Assembly: GCF_024679095.1 (NCBI RefSeq)
Contig: NC_066531.1
Span: 6,641,966-6,705,965, forward strand
Source: Eriocheir sinensis
Taxonomy: Eukaryota; Arthropoda; Malacostraca; Decapoda; Varunidae
Length of the DNA stretch: 64,000 nucleotides
Reading direction: 5' to 3'
Shown here: one piece after another, positions 12,375 to 23,064 of the stretch
Layout of the letters: each line of letters starts with the position of its first letter
Numbering within the stretch: position 1 is the stretch's first letter
Program-made: the position numbers and the translations under genes
The notes under the pieces: model-generated
The model's input: only the letters and a program-made list of their open reading frames with translations
Told to the model about the DNA's origin: nothing
Databases searched by the model: none

Positions 12375-12390
12375 ACTGGGGGGGAATATC
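12375..12390 (+). other. Polypurine tract of Gypsy-A
   Basis: ACTGGGGGGGAATATC directly precedes the 3' LTR, the usual place for plus-strand priming. Confidence 0.7.
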
Positions 12391-12807
12391 TGTAGCAGTC
12401 ACCGCTCGAATCGCGTGTTCCTTCCCCTCAGTGACACAAGAAAACGGGGTGCTGCAAAGAGAGACTAAGATTCTCAGTGTTTTCATGTAATGTCCATCGT
12501 CACTGTGTCTGTCAGTCTGTCTTGTCGCGTCTTCATCGTTAAATTTCCTTGTATTCGTTTACCTTTGACTGTCCGTCCACGTTCTCTTGTTGTCCACCGT
12601 TACACATTGTTATACACATACACCAACACTTAAATGTTAACCTACACAAACAACATTCACACAAACGCATACCCACACAAACACCTTTTTTTTGTGTTGT
12701 GTTTGTCTTAATGACTTGTATTTTTGTGCAATAAAGCAACCCTAACGGATACTGAGTTTCATTATCCGTGAACCGACTAGCACTTATAACACTCGCTACC
12801 ACCAACA
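12391..12807 (+). repeat. 3' LTR of Gypsy-A
   Basis: 417 bp, TGTAGCAGTC to CCAACA, followed by the CTTC duplication. Nearly identical to 7004-7423. Confidence 0.95.
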
Positions 12808-12811
12808 CTTC

Positions 12812-13436
12812 TTCGTTATTTAGACTCAAATACTTAAGTCTACACTCTTAGATACTTCCCTCTGCTCTGAGCTCTGTTTCCGTATAATTTGCCTACACGA
12901 TGTCTTGCTTTCCTATTTTATTTTCCTTTTACTTTAGCCTACTTTGGTCTTTCCGCTTTTCCCTTTTCTATTCTTTTGTTTGTTTTCTACTATTACACTT
13001 GTTCTTTTCATTTATCTCTTACTTCTGTATTATTTTATCCTTGGAGGAATAATACACCGTATTTTTTCCTCCAAGCTTTTCTCCCACACAGCTGATGCCG
13101 CGGCTGCCTTGTGATTGGCTGGCACGCTTTGCTTAAGCGATTTGGATTCGCTGGCGAGCCTGATGACGTCATGAAGGCTTTCGCCCAATCAGCTGGCTCT
13201 CTGATCCCACATCCTTTTTTTCTGAATTCAGATGAAGCAAAGGATGTGAGGAGGGTGTAAGTCTAAATGATGTAGGGAGTTACATCCTCTAACATACATC
13301 CTCATTTCTGAATCTGGCCCCTGAGCCTCCAACACACTCCGGGCAGGCAGTCTCCCACTGGTCGCCACACAACTCAGACCTCTGTACAAAGCACTAGTAA
13401 ACGCTCTGCACCAACAACGCGTTTCCATCTACATTA
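12812..13436 (+). other. Possible LTR or flank of a second LTR element
   Basis: No coding frame. The end (ATCTACA, 13428-13434) directly precedes a primer-site-like sequence, so the last few hundred bases may be an LTR, perhaps from about 13093 (TGATGCCGCGG). I found no second copy in the window to fix its ends. Confidence 0.3.
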
Positions 13437-13450
13437 TGGCGCAGTGAGAG
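13437..13450 (+). other. Primer binding site-like sequence
   Basis: TGGCGCAGTGAGAG, a form common in gypsy-type and retrovirus-like elements of arthropods, lies just before a gag-like frame. Confidence 0.45.
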
Positions 13451-13704
13451 GTGCCTGGTGCAGCCGTGATGGCCGCGCCTCGCCCCACGCTTCACGACTT
13501 GGGCGCTGCCGCCCTGGCCTACGGGATGGACGACTCTGCTGTGCCGTACGCATATTCACAAGAAGTAGCACAGCTTTTCAGCCCCGCGCCGCGCTCCTCT
13601 CTGATTCGCCGGCTGGCTCTCAAGCTCCGCCCCCCTCCTCTGCACCTCTCGGGCTTTGCCTCGCTGTCAGTGTCACACACACACACACACACACACACAT
13701 GCGA

Positions 13705-13758
<54 letters not shown>

Positions 13759-14385
13759 TTGTTTCATGAACTACACACACACACAGTGTGCGAGTGTGTA
13801 TGTGTGTGACACTGACAGCGAGGCAGAGGCAGAGAGGCGCAGAGGAGGTGGGCGGAGCTTGAGAGCCAGCCGGCAATTCAGAGAGGAGCGCGGCGCGGGG
13901 CTGAAAATATGTGCTACTTCTCGTGAATATGCGGCCCGTACACCACCGCCCACCACAGTGACCACACACCTGTCGGCCCCGCCCCACCTCGGCTCCCGCG
14001 CTCCGTGTACATGGCAACACCAGCAAGCCAGCCGTCACCGCCACCGCAGCAGCCGCCTAGCCCCGACGTGGCCGCACTCACACACCGGGTGAACCACCTC
14101 TACGAAACCGTAGCATCTCTGATCACCTCACCACCTCAGGGCGTGTCACCATTCAACTACTGGTACCCACCACCCCTTCACAGATCCCCACCGCCAGCTT
14201 ACGCACCCACCACTCTGCCATTCGGTACACCACTAACTGCGTCTCAACCAGTCTGGTCTAGGCCCCCGCCCACCATATCCACCGCGGCTGGCTTGCCCCT
14301 GCCCACCATGCCTGCCACGGCTGGCATATCTTCGGCCACCATGATGGAGCTTCTCCGGAAAGGTCGTCAAATTGACAGAACGTAG
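13451..14385 (+). pseudogene. gag-like proline-rich frame, interrupted
   Basis: An ATG near 13469 opens MAAPRPTLHDLG. After 80 bp the frame is interrupted by the hairpin element at 13550-13932. A continuous frame then runs to a TAG near 14385 with a proline-rich part (SPPPQQPPSPD), a short helical segment (LTHRVNHLYETVASLI) and more Pro/Ala-rich sequence. No nucleocapsid motif is visible before the homology ends near 14430, where an opposite-strand env begins. Position after a primer site and composition suggest gag or a leader protein of an LTR element. A family cannot be named. Confidence 0.4.
13550..13932. mobile_element. Hairpin MITE with a CA/GT loop
   Basis: Arms of about 125 bp (13550-13676 and 13805-13932) are inverted copies with about 90% match by eye, ends GCATATTCAC. 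The loop is (CA)n then (GT)n then (GA)n. The flanks are GTGCCGTAC on the left and GGCCCGTAC on the right, an imperfect 9-bp repeat. The insertion splits the gag-like frame. Confidence 0.7.
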
Positions 14386-14425
14386 GCAACAAGCCACCCG
14401 TACCGCCAGGTGACCTGCAACCTCT

Positions 14426-15668
14426 CTAAGTTGATCCTTCAAAACAGACCACTGTCACAGTGTGAAAGTAGTGAAATCCGGAGAACCTCCTGTGGAAAAG
14501 TGGTTTAGGGACGACGTGACGATAGGGGCAAGTCTCTAGAGCTTTAGAAGCATCTGACTGGGTCAGCACCACCTCGCAGATACCACCTGTCAACGGTAGG
14601 AAGGCAAAGAGTGACGCTGAGCAAAAATAGAGACTGTGATACTCAGTTTTGGAAGTCCCCAGGTCTGACATCTGACCCGTTGCATAAAGCGACAAATCAT
14701 TACGAATTAATACCACTGTGGCAGGTAAGTCTAGCACCATCACCGAATCATTGACAGAGAAAGGGAAAGGTTCCAGCTGATAAGCCTCAAACTCATCCTT
14801 TGACTCGAAGGGAAGGTGAATCACTATACGTAGCTTCCGGCTTCAGGAATGACTTCAGCAAGGGATAGTAGTGGTGTATGGTATGCATGTCAAACAAAGG
14901 TGTTAGTTGGTGTTCCTCTTCTCCTATTTTTAAAGCCCTTTGTAAATCTCTGACAAGGAAAAGAGAAAAAGTAACCCTACCACAATCTGCATCCACTACA
15001 TTCTGAATTACTAGTGCATTAGTATGGAGGACATAGTTGACCGCACTCTCCAAGGCAGGCAAGGTTTGTTGAACACGTGCCATTTCGTACAGATTCCCCA
15101 TGCCGGTATACAACTCATTAAAGGAAGTCCCTAAGGTTCGAGAATAAGAAGCAATGTCCTGTACCGCATGTTCAAGTCTGGAAATGTGTAAGGAATTCAT
15201 CTGAATGGTTTTGTGTTGAGTACCAGCAAGTGAGGTCAAGTGGTTATACCTATCCCGCAGTTCCTCCACATCCTCATCCATTGCGGTTCCAAACAACATG
15301 CGGGAAAGTTGCCCAATCCCATTGACCAAGCCCCGCTTAGTACGGTTAGAAAAGGAAAGGTCTGCGTAGTTCTCCAAAGCCAGGGTTAGAGTGTCATTCA
15401 AGTACCATATGCGTTCATGCATCAGACGCGTGATACCCTCTACAGGAGCATTCCTATCCAGCTGCAACACAACCTCAGTCACTTGTTCCGCTATTGTCCT
15501 CAGAGTGCCCGGTATTTCCACCTGAGCAGTAAACGGGTACTGGACCGACAGGACATCTTCAACCAGAGAAACCCGGCCCAAATGAGCAGAGGGGGCTCCC
15601 GGCTTGAGTTGCGCAGGGTCTCCAGCCAGAACAGAGCGCAGAAGGAAGTAGAAGGCGAGAGGCAACAT
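14426..15668 (-). pseudogene. env: Retrovirus-like env, baculovirus-F/errantivirus type (copy 1)
   Basis: From an ATG at 15668 the frame starts with a hydrophobic signal-like MLPLAFYFLLRSVLAG. Near residue 110 it has a basic cleavage-type RTKRGLVNGIGQL followed by LFGTAMDEDVEEL. That order is characteristic of class I fusion proteins of baculovirus F and errantivirus envelopes. A helical region follows (LHISRLEHAV). The frame stops at 14793 and the homology continues in another frame from 14824 to 14426, with several Cys (CPYRHV). No membrane anchor is seen at the end. The same frame change is found in copy 2. In an active element this protein would mediate membrane fusion; this copy is not intact. 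Confidence 0.8.
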
Positions 15669-15692
15669 TTCCTGGAACCAAGCAGAAAACTC

Positions 15693-16090
15693 TTACTGGC
15701 GAGGACGCAGGTTATAATCGTGCGGTGGAAAGATAGACAAGGCATCGTCAGGCTGAGGCAAAAAGGCGGTTCTCGCGGGTTCAACTAAAGTCAAATCAAG
15801 GACCTCAGGCTGGGCGTCAGTCTTTTTGAGACGATCACTATGCACAATTCCATACGAATTAAAAGTGAGGTCATGAAGCTCAAATTTGTGTCCACCTAGT
15901 TGTCTATCTGGCGTGGGCCCACGAATTTAGAGGACAACTTCGAATGTCTCTGGGACTCGAAGCATAACAAAGTCACCCACTTTTAAGGAAACTGGGGCGG
16001 CACGCTTGTGTTGCTGCAAGCACATAGCCACAGATGTAGCCAGTAGTCTCTCTTTGACGTTTCTATGAATATCTGAAAAAAAAAACTTCT
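15693..16090 (-). pseudogene. pol: Integrase C-terminal tail of the env-bearing element (copy 1)
   Basis: On the minus strand a frame carries LQQHKRAAPVSLKVGDFV, a decayed small barrel region and ends with HDYNLRPRQ, the common end of gypsy-type integrases. It stops 25 bp before the env start, as expected when env follows pol. The homology begins abruptly near 16090, so RT, RNase H and the IN core are missing. Copy 2 starts at the same place. Confidence 0.75.
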
Positions 16091-16380
16091 GAGTTGAACC
16101 ATAGACTCCGTATCCTTGACGGGTGTCGGCGGAACCGCCTAAATATTAGGCGGGCAAACTCTCAAAACAAAACTAAGGCGTCATGACTTTATTTTTTTTC
16201 TAGCCTCACTAAATTTTGCATGTAGCCTGCCACTGATAATGCTCATGGACCCATGAAGTCACATTTTTATTTCAGTTCGTGTTAGTATCAATAAGATATA
16301 CAAAACACTTAAGCACCGCTAAAAGACGACACTAACATCTCTTCTGCCCGCTCAGTTTCTGTATTTTAAAGCCACTCTTG

Positions 16381-16383
<3 letters not shown>

Positions 16384-16436
<53 letters not shown>

Positions 16437-16700
16437 ATCATACTAAAAAATATTAGCCTAATGCATCTCTGGACCGATTTATTTTGCGGTGAATGCATTT
16501 ATATATATACTTTTTTTTTTCTTTACGTAATATCCTTACCTCTTATCCAATTTCATGCTCCTTGTTACTTATATTACTGGAGATCTGTTCTGCATTGCTT
16601 TATGTAATACATGATTCACTCATAAGTCCATGAAAAATTTATAGATGGTATTTATTTTAAGGATGTGAGGAAACCAGTGTTGTAGGTGGAATTCCTGAAG

Positions 16701-16750
<50 letters not shown>
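16384..16750. repeat. Two (GA)n tracts
   Basis: (GA)n at 16384-16434 and 16701-16750, both present but shorter in the paralogue (41125-41156 and 41419-41448). Confidence 0.95.
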
Positions 16751-16754
<4 letters not shown>

Positions 16755-16790
16755 TCTTAAGAAAAAACGTTCCTGCAAAATAATAGCCTA

Positions 16791-17548
16791 CTATACATTT
16801 CAGCGGCAGACAAACGCTGTTTTTCGCAAATATCTCTTAAACGAATCTTTGGATCAGTATGATATTTCAGCACACTACCTATAATACCCGGACCTAATTT
16901 ATGGCTAACCTACCACATTACTATATGTCTTATGTGACGAGTTTACTTGTGAAAAATAACACAAACCCGACGAGTCATGTTGACGCATTCGAAGGAAAGT
17001 GTGCCCCCCCCTGCACCCTCCCGAACTATTCCTAGCCACAACTAATCCCCCTTCTCTCTCTCGTTATCACTCCTCTTCTCCCCCTAACTTCTCGCCTCCC
17101 TCATCACTCTTGTGTCCCTCCCTATTTCTCCCATCACTGTATTATATATTAGAATGTTATGTACGTGTATATGTATAGATAGTATGATTATTAACTAAGA
17201 GCATGGTACAGTTCCATGGAGGCAAGACGTATTTCACGTTGATAATTACTGTACAACAGCATGTTTACATACATATAGTATGTAGAAGGTCCATGTTTGC
17301 AGTCCTTATGGTCACCCCAGTGAACACGATGTACTGGCATTACCTGTGGTCTGGACCTTCTAGGAAAAGTTATTACTGTTATTACATACTGTGTAGTACA
17401 TATTCATCATAAAATGTCAACTTGGTCCAGCTAATATAATGTTATTTTGTTGACTTGTCTCTTTCATATTTATATTTTGCCAAAATTATAAACCGCATAT
17501 ATGTTTCTCCATCTATACATATGGTTATCATGCGTAATACGTAGTCAT

Positions 17549-17633
<85 letters not shown>

Positions 17634-17705
17634 TCGTGTATTATTGTAAATACGATTACATACATTCCACTACTTATTAAGTGGAAGCAATATGAAAAAA
17701 GTATG

Positions 17706-17770
<65 letters not shown>

Positions 17771-18156
17771 ATGATAGTGTAGTCTGCTTAAGTCATAGCC
17801 TCGGGCTGGGGAAGGGGGATGGTGTGAGTAGGGGGGTGAAGAGGGCAACCAGGAGGGGGATACTGCGATATTGGAGTAGGGAAGGAGTGGTCTTTGGGTT
17901 GTTCGGGGCGTTGGTGGAGGGGCTAGAGGAGTACCCCACACTCGTCCGATTCTGTTTAACACCTTAGATATGATGACTGGATTAGGCTTAATATCACTCA
18001 GTAAGCTCCTAACATAACACATATTGCAACATGGTATATTAGCCATAAATTAGGTCCGGGTGCTAAAGGCAGTGTGTTGAAATATCATACTGATCCAATG
18101 ATTCGTTTAGGAGATATTTGCGAAAAACAGCGTTTGTCCGCCGCTGAAATGTATAG
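16791..18156. mobile_element. TA-flanked MITE (mariner-like), with empty site at 41490
   Basis: 1366 bp with inverted arms of about 140 bp, beginning CTATACATTTCAGCGGC and ending with its reverse complement, flanked by TA on both sides. The interior holds (AT)n at 17552-17627 and 17711-17766 and no transposase. The paralogous segment lacks it exactly: GCCTA + element + TAGTTTTC here, GCCCAGTTTTC near 41489-41500. A related shorter element is at 45752-46296. Confidence 0.85.
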
Positions 18157-18159
18157 TAG

Positions 18160-18925
18160 TTTTCTTAAATGCATAATAATAACTTAGTATTCGTAAATGG
18201 AAAATAATAGCCTAGTTTTCTTAAATGCATAATAATGACGTCTATTCGTAAATGGAAAATAATAGCCTAGTTTCTTAAATGCAAAATAATAGTTTAGTAT
18301 TCCTAAATGCGTAATAGCCTACTAGTTTCCTAAATGCAAAATAATAGTTTAGTATACCTAAATGCGTAATAGCCTACTAGTTTCCTGAATGCAAAATAAT
18401 AGTTTAGTATTCCTAAATGCGTAATAGCCTACTAGTTTCCTAAATGCAAAATAATAGTTTAGTATTCCTAAATGCGTAATAGCCTACTAGTTTCCTGAAT
18501 GCAAAATAATAGTTTAGTATTCCTAAATGCGTAATAGCCTACTAGTTTCCTAAATGCAAAATAACAGTTTAGTATTCCTAAATGCAAAATAATATTTTAG
18601 TATTCCTAAATGCATAATAGCCTACTAGTTTCCTAAATGCAAAATAACAGTTTAGTATTCCTAAATGCAAAATAATAGTTTAGTATTCCTAAATGCATAA
18701 TAGCCTACTAGTTTCATGAATGCAAATTAATAGCCTAGTCTCCCAAATGAAAATAATAGCTTTGTATTCGTAAATGCAAAATGATTGCTTGGTATTCCTA
18801 AATAGCCTAGTATTCATGAATTCGAATTAATAGCATATTATTCCAAGATGCTAAATAATAGCCTAGTGTAAATGAATGCAAAATAATAGCCTGGTTTAAC
18901 TAAATGCAAAATTATAAGCTAGTGT
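18160..18925. repeat. TAAATGC minisatellite, higher-order array
   Basis: Tandem units of about 28 bp with core CCTAAATGCAAAATAATAG. In the middle, two variant units alternate (one ending GCGTAATAGCCTAC) to make a dimer of about 57 bp. The array at 41490-42000 is its paralogue but shows much less dimer order. Confidence 0.9.
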
Positions 18926-19206
18926 ACACAGTAAAATTATAATGTATTTGTCTTGACTACTTCATTGACTTATTAGGAAGATATTACAGATTTTAAAACT
19001 CTTCCCACTGATAATCTATTACAGAAGTTGTTGATACGGTATAACATGCAGAAAACCTTACATCATACGAAAAAAATCCAATATTCCTCAAAACTACTCA
19101 CCCCGTTCCAAGGAGATCCAGACCCCCAGGTTAAGAACCGCTGAATGGACCGTATTGGCTATCAGTTCACCTCTTCGCCGCCAGAGGCCCCTTGCGTGCG
19201 ATACAG

Positions 19207-20233
19207 GGGCGGAATCCACAAACATACTCACTAACTACGAACTAACATAACTACGCACTATTGATTTAGCGACCGACGTTAGCGTCAGATTCACGAAGCA
19301 AACCTCAGGTGGTAGTTAGAGGCGCGCTAAGTCAGCGAGACCGCTGATTCGTTGATGACGTCATTGGTCTTGCAGCGAATCGCAAGCACGTTTACAGAAC
19401 CGTCAGCCAATCCTAGGGAGGCCCCTCCAGCTGCTGGTTCAAGAAACCCATTCTCTTTTCCCATTTTTCTTCCTTTTAAGGCAAACTGTACTACATCGTA
19501 ATCTACGAATTTAATTATTTCATTGTTTGCTGCACATTTACGTCAAGGGAACTTTGCCGTTCGATGTCTTGTTACCTACGAGCATGCTTAAGATGAAGAA
19601 AAAAGAAAATACGGAGGAGATTGAGGCAGGAAGAAAGCAAATATAAATATGGGACAGATATCGAGGCAGACAGGAACGAAGGACGGAAGGAAGGAACGAG
19701 GGAAAATTAAGACTGTCTTGCCATATCTGCAGCCCAACTCATGGGCTAGCTGTCACCCGACAAAGGTCCATGGTCGCTCCACGGAGGGACAAATCTAGAG
19801 ATGGATGGATGAATGGATGAGGAGGTAGAAAGATGAAGGAGGAGGGAGGTCTGGCAATCCCCTGGCCGGGTATCGGTGTTGCCATACTGCCCACACTTAC
19901 CATATACCTCTCAAAGGGTGTATATCTCATCATTTTATAAAGAAATGGGCTTCCTCTACTCGCAAAGTTATATATCAAGTTGAAAAACGCGATTTATAAG
20001 CATTTGTACGTAATTATGATAATGTTGTTAGCGTTTACTACACTCCCGAGGCAGTAGTTATTTAACAACAAATTTAGCGTCACACAGAGCGCGGTAAAGC
20101 TTTGTAAATCCGTGCGCTAACCCGTGACGTCATCGATTAGTTGGTAGTTATTACCGCTTTGTGAATCTCAATGTTCTCAAAACTACGCACTAAGGGCCCA
20201 AAACTACGAACTAAGCCTTTGTGAATTCGGGCC
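19207..20233. mobile_element. Harbinger-type MITE, with empty site at 42287-42289
   Basis: 1027 bp. Left end GGGCGGAATCCACAAAC, right end the reverse complement of GGCCCGAATTCACAAAG, with inner repeats of TACGAACTAA and ACTACGCACTA. It is flanked by CAG (19204-19206 and 20234-20236). The paralogue reads GATACAGGTC with a single CAG. No open frame is recognisable. The 3-bp duplication and the GGCCCG end suggest PIF/Harbinger. Confidence 0.85.
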
Positions 20234-20439
20234 CAGGTCTAAAGAAGAAGAAGAAGCGGCGACGTATGTAAACAAATATTGGCTGACGGAGCGGCCGTGG
20301 TCCCACAGCCAAAGACTATAAAAGAAAGACAGGAAAGCTGAACGAAACTCTGTGAGCAGCTGGCGTCGGCTGGCTAGATGGCATTGGTGTAATATCGACA
20401 CCCAGGACCAAGACCAAGACCCCAAGTCTGTTTATTTAC

Positions 20440-20640
20440 CTTTGACACGTGGAGTACCTGACAAGCCTCCGCCTGGGCACACACGACTCAGCGCTCTCCT
20501 CCACCGCCTGCGCCTAGCCCCCGACCCTCCCCGCCCAAGGAGTCACTGCCCTTAGTGCAGGACCGTCGAGGAGACCAATAAACACCTCCTGCTGCACTGT
20601 GTACTTCAGATAATCTCTAAGTTCTGCTTGTTATACATGT
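20440..20640 (+). pseudogene. LINE RT C-terminal fragment
   Basis: The frame carries TRLSALLHRLRLAPDP, then after a stop CRTVEETNKHLLLHC, the Cys-His knuckle found at the C-terminal end of several LINE reverse transcriptases. Only about 60 residues remain. A similar motif (TIEHLLLHCPRHH) is at 42630. The clade cannot be fixed from this. Confidence 0.55.
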
Positions 20641-21019
20641 TTGCTTTACTCTTCTTCTTTATGTTCTTGTGTAAGAAAGGTATACACCAATTTATATGGC
20701 TTGGTATTATGTAAATTTTCTAAGTGACTGTACTTGTCTATTTGTTGTGTAATTTTCTTTATTATGCTCATTCCTATATTGCATGAGAGTATTCCTTTGC
20801 ATTACTGCCCAATTATTTTTCTTTACTTTGTGTATAATTATGAGACCAATATTTTTGCTTGTGTGTCTGTGTTCATGCATTTTCTATAATGCACAAGGCG
20901 TGCCATATATCTACATCCCAGCATATATTTGTTGTATATAATTGTCTAAACAAATACAACTTAGCTGCACCTTTATACCATTGTTTCTTTGTCCAAAATA
21001 CACTAATTAGTTAAGTAAA

Positions 21020-21095
<76 letters not shown>

Positions 21096-21427
21096 CTCTT
21101 CATGAACTATGGTCTTTGTGGTTATACCACCCACCACTGATGAAAGACAGCATATAATAATCATATAATACATAATGAATGATGAAAAAATAATTATTGT
21201 TGATACATGATGTCAAAAATAAGATCTACGCATATGATACAAACTACAAAGCGATAAGGTCACAAGAAGATGAAGAGGAGACCGTACACCTGCAGACGAC
21301 GTACTTGATATAGTTTGGCGTCGGCTCAACAGATGGCGCTGCTGGTCTATATCTACCTCACATTTTCTTTATCGGTTTTAGATAAAAGCTTTTCTATATT
21401 TCTTTTTTAGTCTTTGCCTACAGCTTG
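20641..21427. other. Intergenic with (GT)n
   Basis: AT-rich, no gene seen. (GT)n at 21024-21087. Confidence 0.6.
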
Positions 21428-21570
21428 ATCAGGATCTGGATCTGGATTAATGATGCGTAGGGCACCTGTATAGGTGCATAACACGCATATGTGTTGGCTG
21501 TTGGGGGGACGGGGGGCCCAAGTGTGCAGGGGAGGGAAGTGAATCAAGTGTAATTGTTAGTGTTGGTGTG
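21428..21570 (-). mobile_element. LINE 3' tail
   Basis: On the minus strand this is about 140 bp of LINE 3' end, finishing in ATCCAGATCCAGATCC tail repeats. The same tail is at 42361-42520, where it is attached to coding sequence. The 5' truncation points differ, so these are probably separate insertions near paralogous sites. Confidence 0.6.
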
Positions 21571-21899
21571 TTTTCCTGGCTGTAAATGCGAACTATCTTT
21601 TCTGCAACACACTTAGATATCATGTGAGCTAAAGGACTCTTTGATGATTCAAGCAGTTTATATTTATGCCACAGAACACATGATAGAACATCTTTGTATG
21701 TAGGAAGTTGGTTTTCCGGGAGATCATCCACTTGCTTAAAGATAGGACACATGTCTGCCTTGTCTAAACGAACACAGTGTCGTTTTTGTGTTTGACCTTG
21801 GCTGTTATGGGACATCGTGATTTGTGGTACGTCAGTAGAGGCCGAGGAGCAATACAACCATCCTCTACGTCTGCCAAAGAGAAAATGAGCTATCACCAT
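21447..21899 (-). CDS. Unrecognised ORF, repeat-associated
   Basis: 150 codons open from 21899, with a likelier ATG at about 21815 (MSHNSQGQTQKRH). The middle reads like a real protein: DLPENQLPTYKDVLSCVLWH, then VAEKIVRIYSQ. The last third runs through the LINE tail of 21428-21570 and is surely not original. The pattern of a short Pro-Thr-Tyr-x-Asp-Val-Leu block followed by amphipathic helices reminds me of uncharacterised arthropod repeat proteins, but I cannot name a family. It sits between a LINE tail and the jockey-like LINE end at 21907, so it is probably a remnant of a mobile element. Confidence 0.3.
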   Translation of the reverse strand: MVIAHFLFGRRRGWLYCSSASTDVPQITMSHNSQGQTQKRHCVRLDKADMCPIFKQVDDLPENQLPTYKDVLSCVLWHKYKLLESSKSPLAHMISKCVAEKIVRIYSQENTPTLTITLDSLPSPAHLGPPSPQQPTHMRVMHLYRCPTHH

Positions 21900-21906
21900 A
21901 CTTCAG

Positions 21907-22260
21907 GTGCCCCAGCAGCTTCTGAAAAGTGTTATATGCTCTTTTGAACTTGCTTACTGCATACCTCTCCCCCTCCCGTGGCCCCGCTGCACACGAGTTT
22001 TTAATCAAGCTTATCCCTATACTGTCCAAATCCCTTATGCACCAGTTAACCAGCATCTCTACTCCTCCGTTCCTTACACTGGCAAACTCTGCAACAATCT
22101 TTCTTCATCTGTATTTCCTCCTGCTAACGAGTTGAACTCTTTCAGGAGGAGAGTATCGGGATGCCTCTCCTTCCGAAATTGACCTCTTTTTTGGCCACTC
22201 TTCTAACTCTTTTTATAGGGACAGTGATCAGCGGGCTATATTTTCTTCCATTATGATTAC
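21907..22260 (+). mobile_element. Jockey-like LINE (LINE-B), 3' end
   Basis: Encodes the C-terminal end of the RT protein of LINE-B: PRCTRVFNQAYPYTVQ, PYAPVNQHLYS, KLCNNLSSSVFPPANELNSF, stop after LSFRN near 22182. A short 3' untranslated region follows (GGGCTATATTTTC). The same end is found at 29241-29493 (minus) and 48720-48935 (plus). It is 5' truncated, as LINE insertions usually are. Confidence 0.8.
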
Positions 22261-22870
22261 TTTTTTTTGCCCTTGACCCCCCCCCACAAACACACACACA
22301 CACACACACACGCACACACAGGTATACAGAAACAACATAAACACGGGTAGGAAACTATTAAGCCTAAAACCAGAGTGACGTTTTTGATCTCCGAAAAACC
22401 TATTTTGGGGAACCCGGAATGACGCTAGCTATTATAAGAGAGGGATCCTCGCTCTTGCGATAAAGCCTAGAGAAAAACGGCAGATACCCCAACTTCTAGT
22501 CTACAAAGTGTCTAGGCTGCACCAGAAAAATGAAGTAATAACACGTGGAACAGTCTAATGAAGCGATCGAGAACGGCGTCAGCAGCGCCACCTGGGTACA
22601 GGTAGAGGAAGGTGCCGCCAGTCCCACACCTCATTCTTTCAATGCGCTTCGACGGAGACTGAAGGAACCTTCTCAGGGGAAGGAGGGGAGGAAGTAAGGA
22701 ATGTGCACTAGTCATTCCGAGTTCCCAAAAATAGGTTTTTCAGAGATCAAAACCGTCATTTTGTGAGCTGGAGAAAAGGGAACTCTCTCGAAGTACCACG
22801 TACTTGAGTCTACATCTGGGTTCCGCCAAGTTGGTAAGTATAGAACCGACTGAGGTTGTTACCCTTTTTA
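22060..22870 (+). repeat. Direct duplication, unit 1 (partner 23065-23865)
   Basis: LINE-B end, MITE and following 110 bp are repeated in the same order about 1 kb downstream, at roughly 93-95% identity by eye. The 195 bp between the units is not repeated. Confidence 0.85.
22377..22757. mobile_element. MITE with 47-bp inverted ends
   Basis: Ends GACGTTTTTGATCTCCGAAA and, inverted, GACGGTTTTGATCTCTGAAA; the match runs for about 47 bp. No coding. In the second unit (23385-23730) the right end is cut short. Because it lies next to a DIRS fragment it could instead be part of DIRS terminal sequence. Confidence 0.6.
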
Positions 22871-23064
22871 AGTGTTACTTTTAAAGTGGTTGGTGTTAAG
22901 TGTTAAGTTTAAGGCGCGAACTGTTATCTCACTCGTCACAGGGCCGGTGTTACCGTGGCCTGCTTCACAAGTTGATTGTAGTAGGTGAGATAACACAATA
23001 GCCTTTAGTTAAGTATATCACCGTCCGCCACCCGCTGCCCACTGTCTCCTCTCCTATTCTCTGC

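Larger units (their letters stand above)
7004..12807 (+). mobile_element. Ty3/gypsy LTR retrotransposon (Gypsy-A)
   Basis: A full-length element of 5.8 kb: 5' LTR, primer site, long leader, gag, pol in the order protease, reverse transcriptase, RNase H, integrase, purine tract, 3' LTR. RT before IN makes it Ty3/gypsy and not copia. There is no env. The 4-bp CTTC is found at 7000-7003 and 12808-12811. The two LTRs differ at about four positions plus one 3-bp indel in about 417 bp, which suggests recent insertion. Even so, gag-pol is interrupted by a stop and several single-base frameshifts. Confidence 0.95.
14661..20292. repeat. Paralogous segment, copy 1 (partner 39420-42360)
   Basis: The segment matches 39420-42360 in the same order and orientation: env, integrase tail, GA tracts, TAAATGC minisatellite, then unique sequence up to GGTCCCACAG. 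Copy 1 is longer because of MITEs at 16791-18156 and 19207-20233 and a longer minisatellite. Left of 14661 the env continues only in copy 1, because copy 2 is cut by a Harbinger end. Confidence 0.9.
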
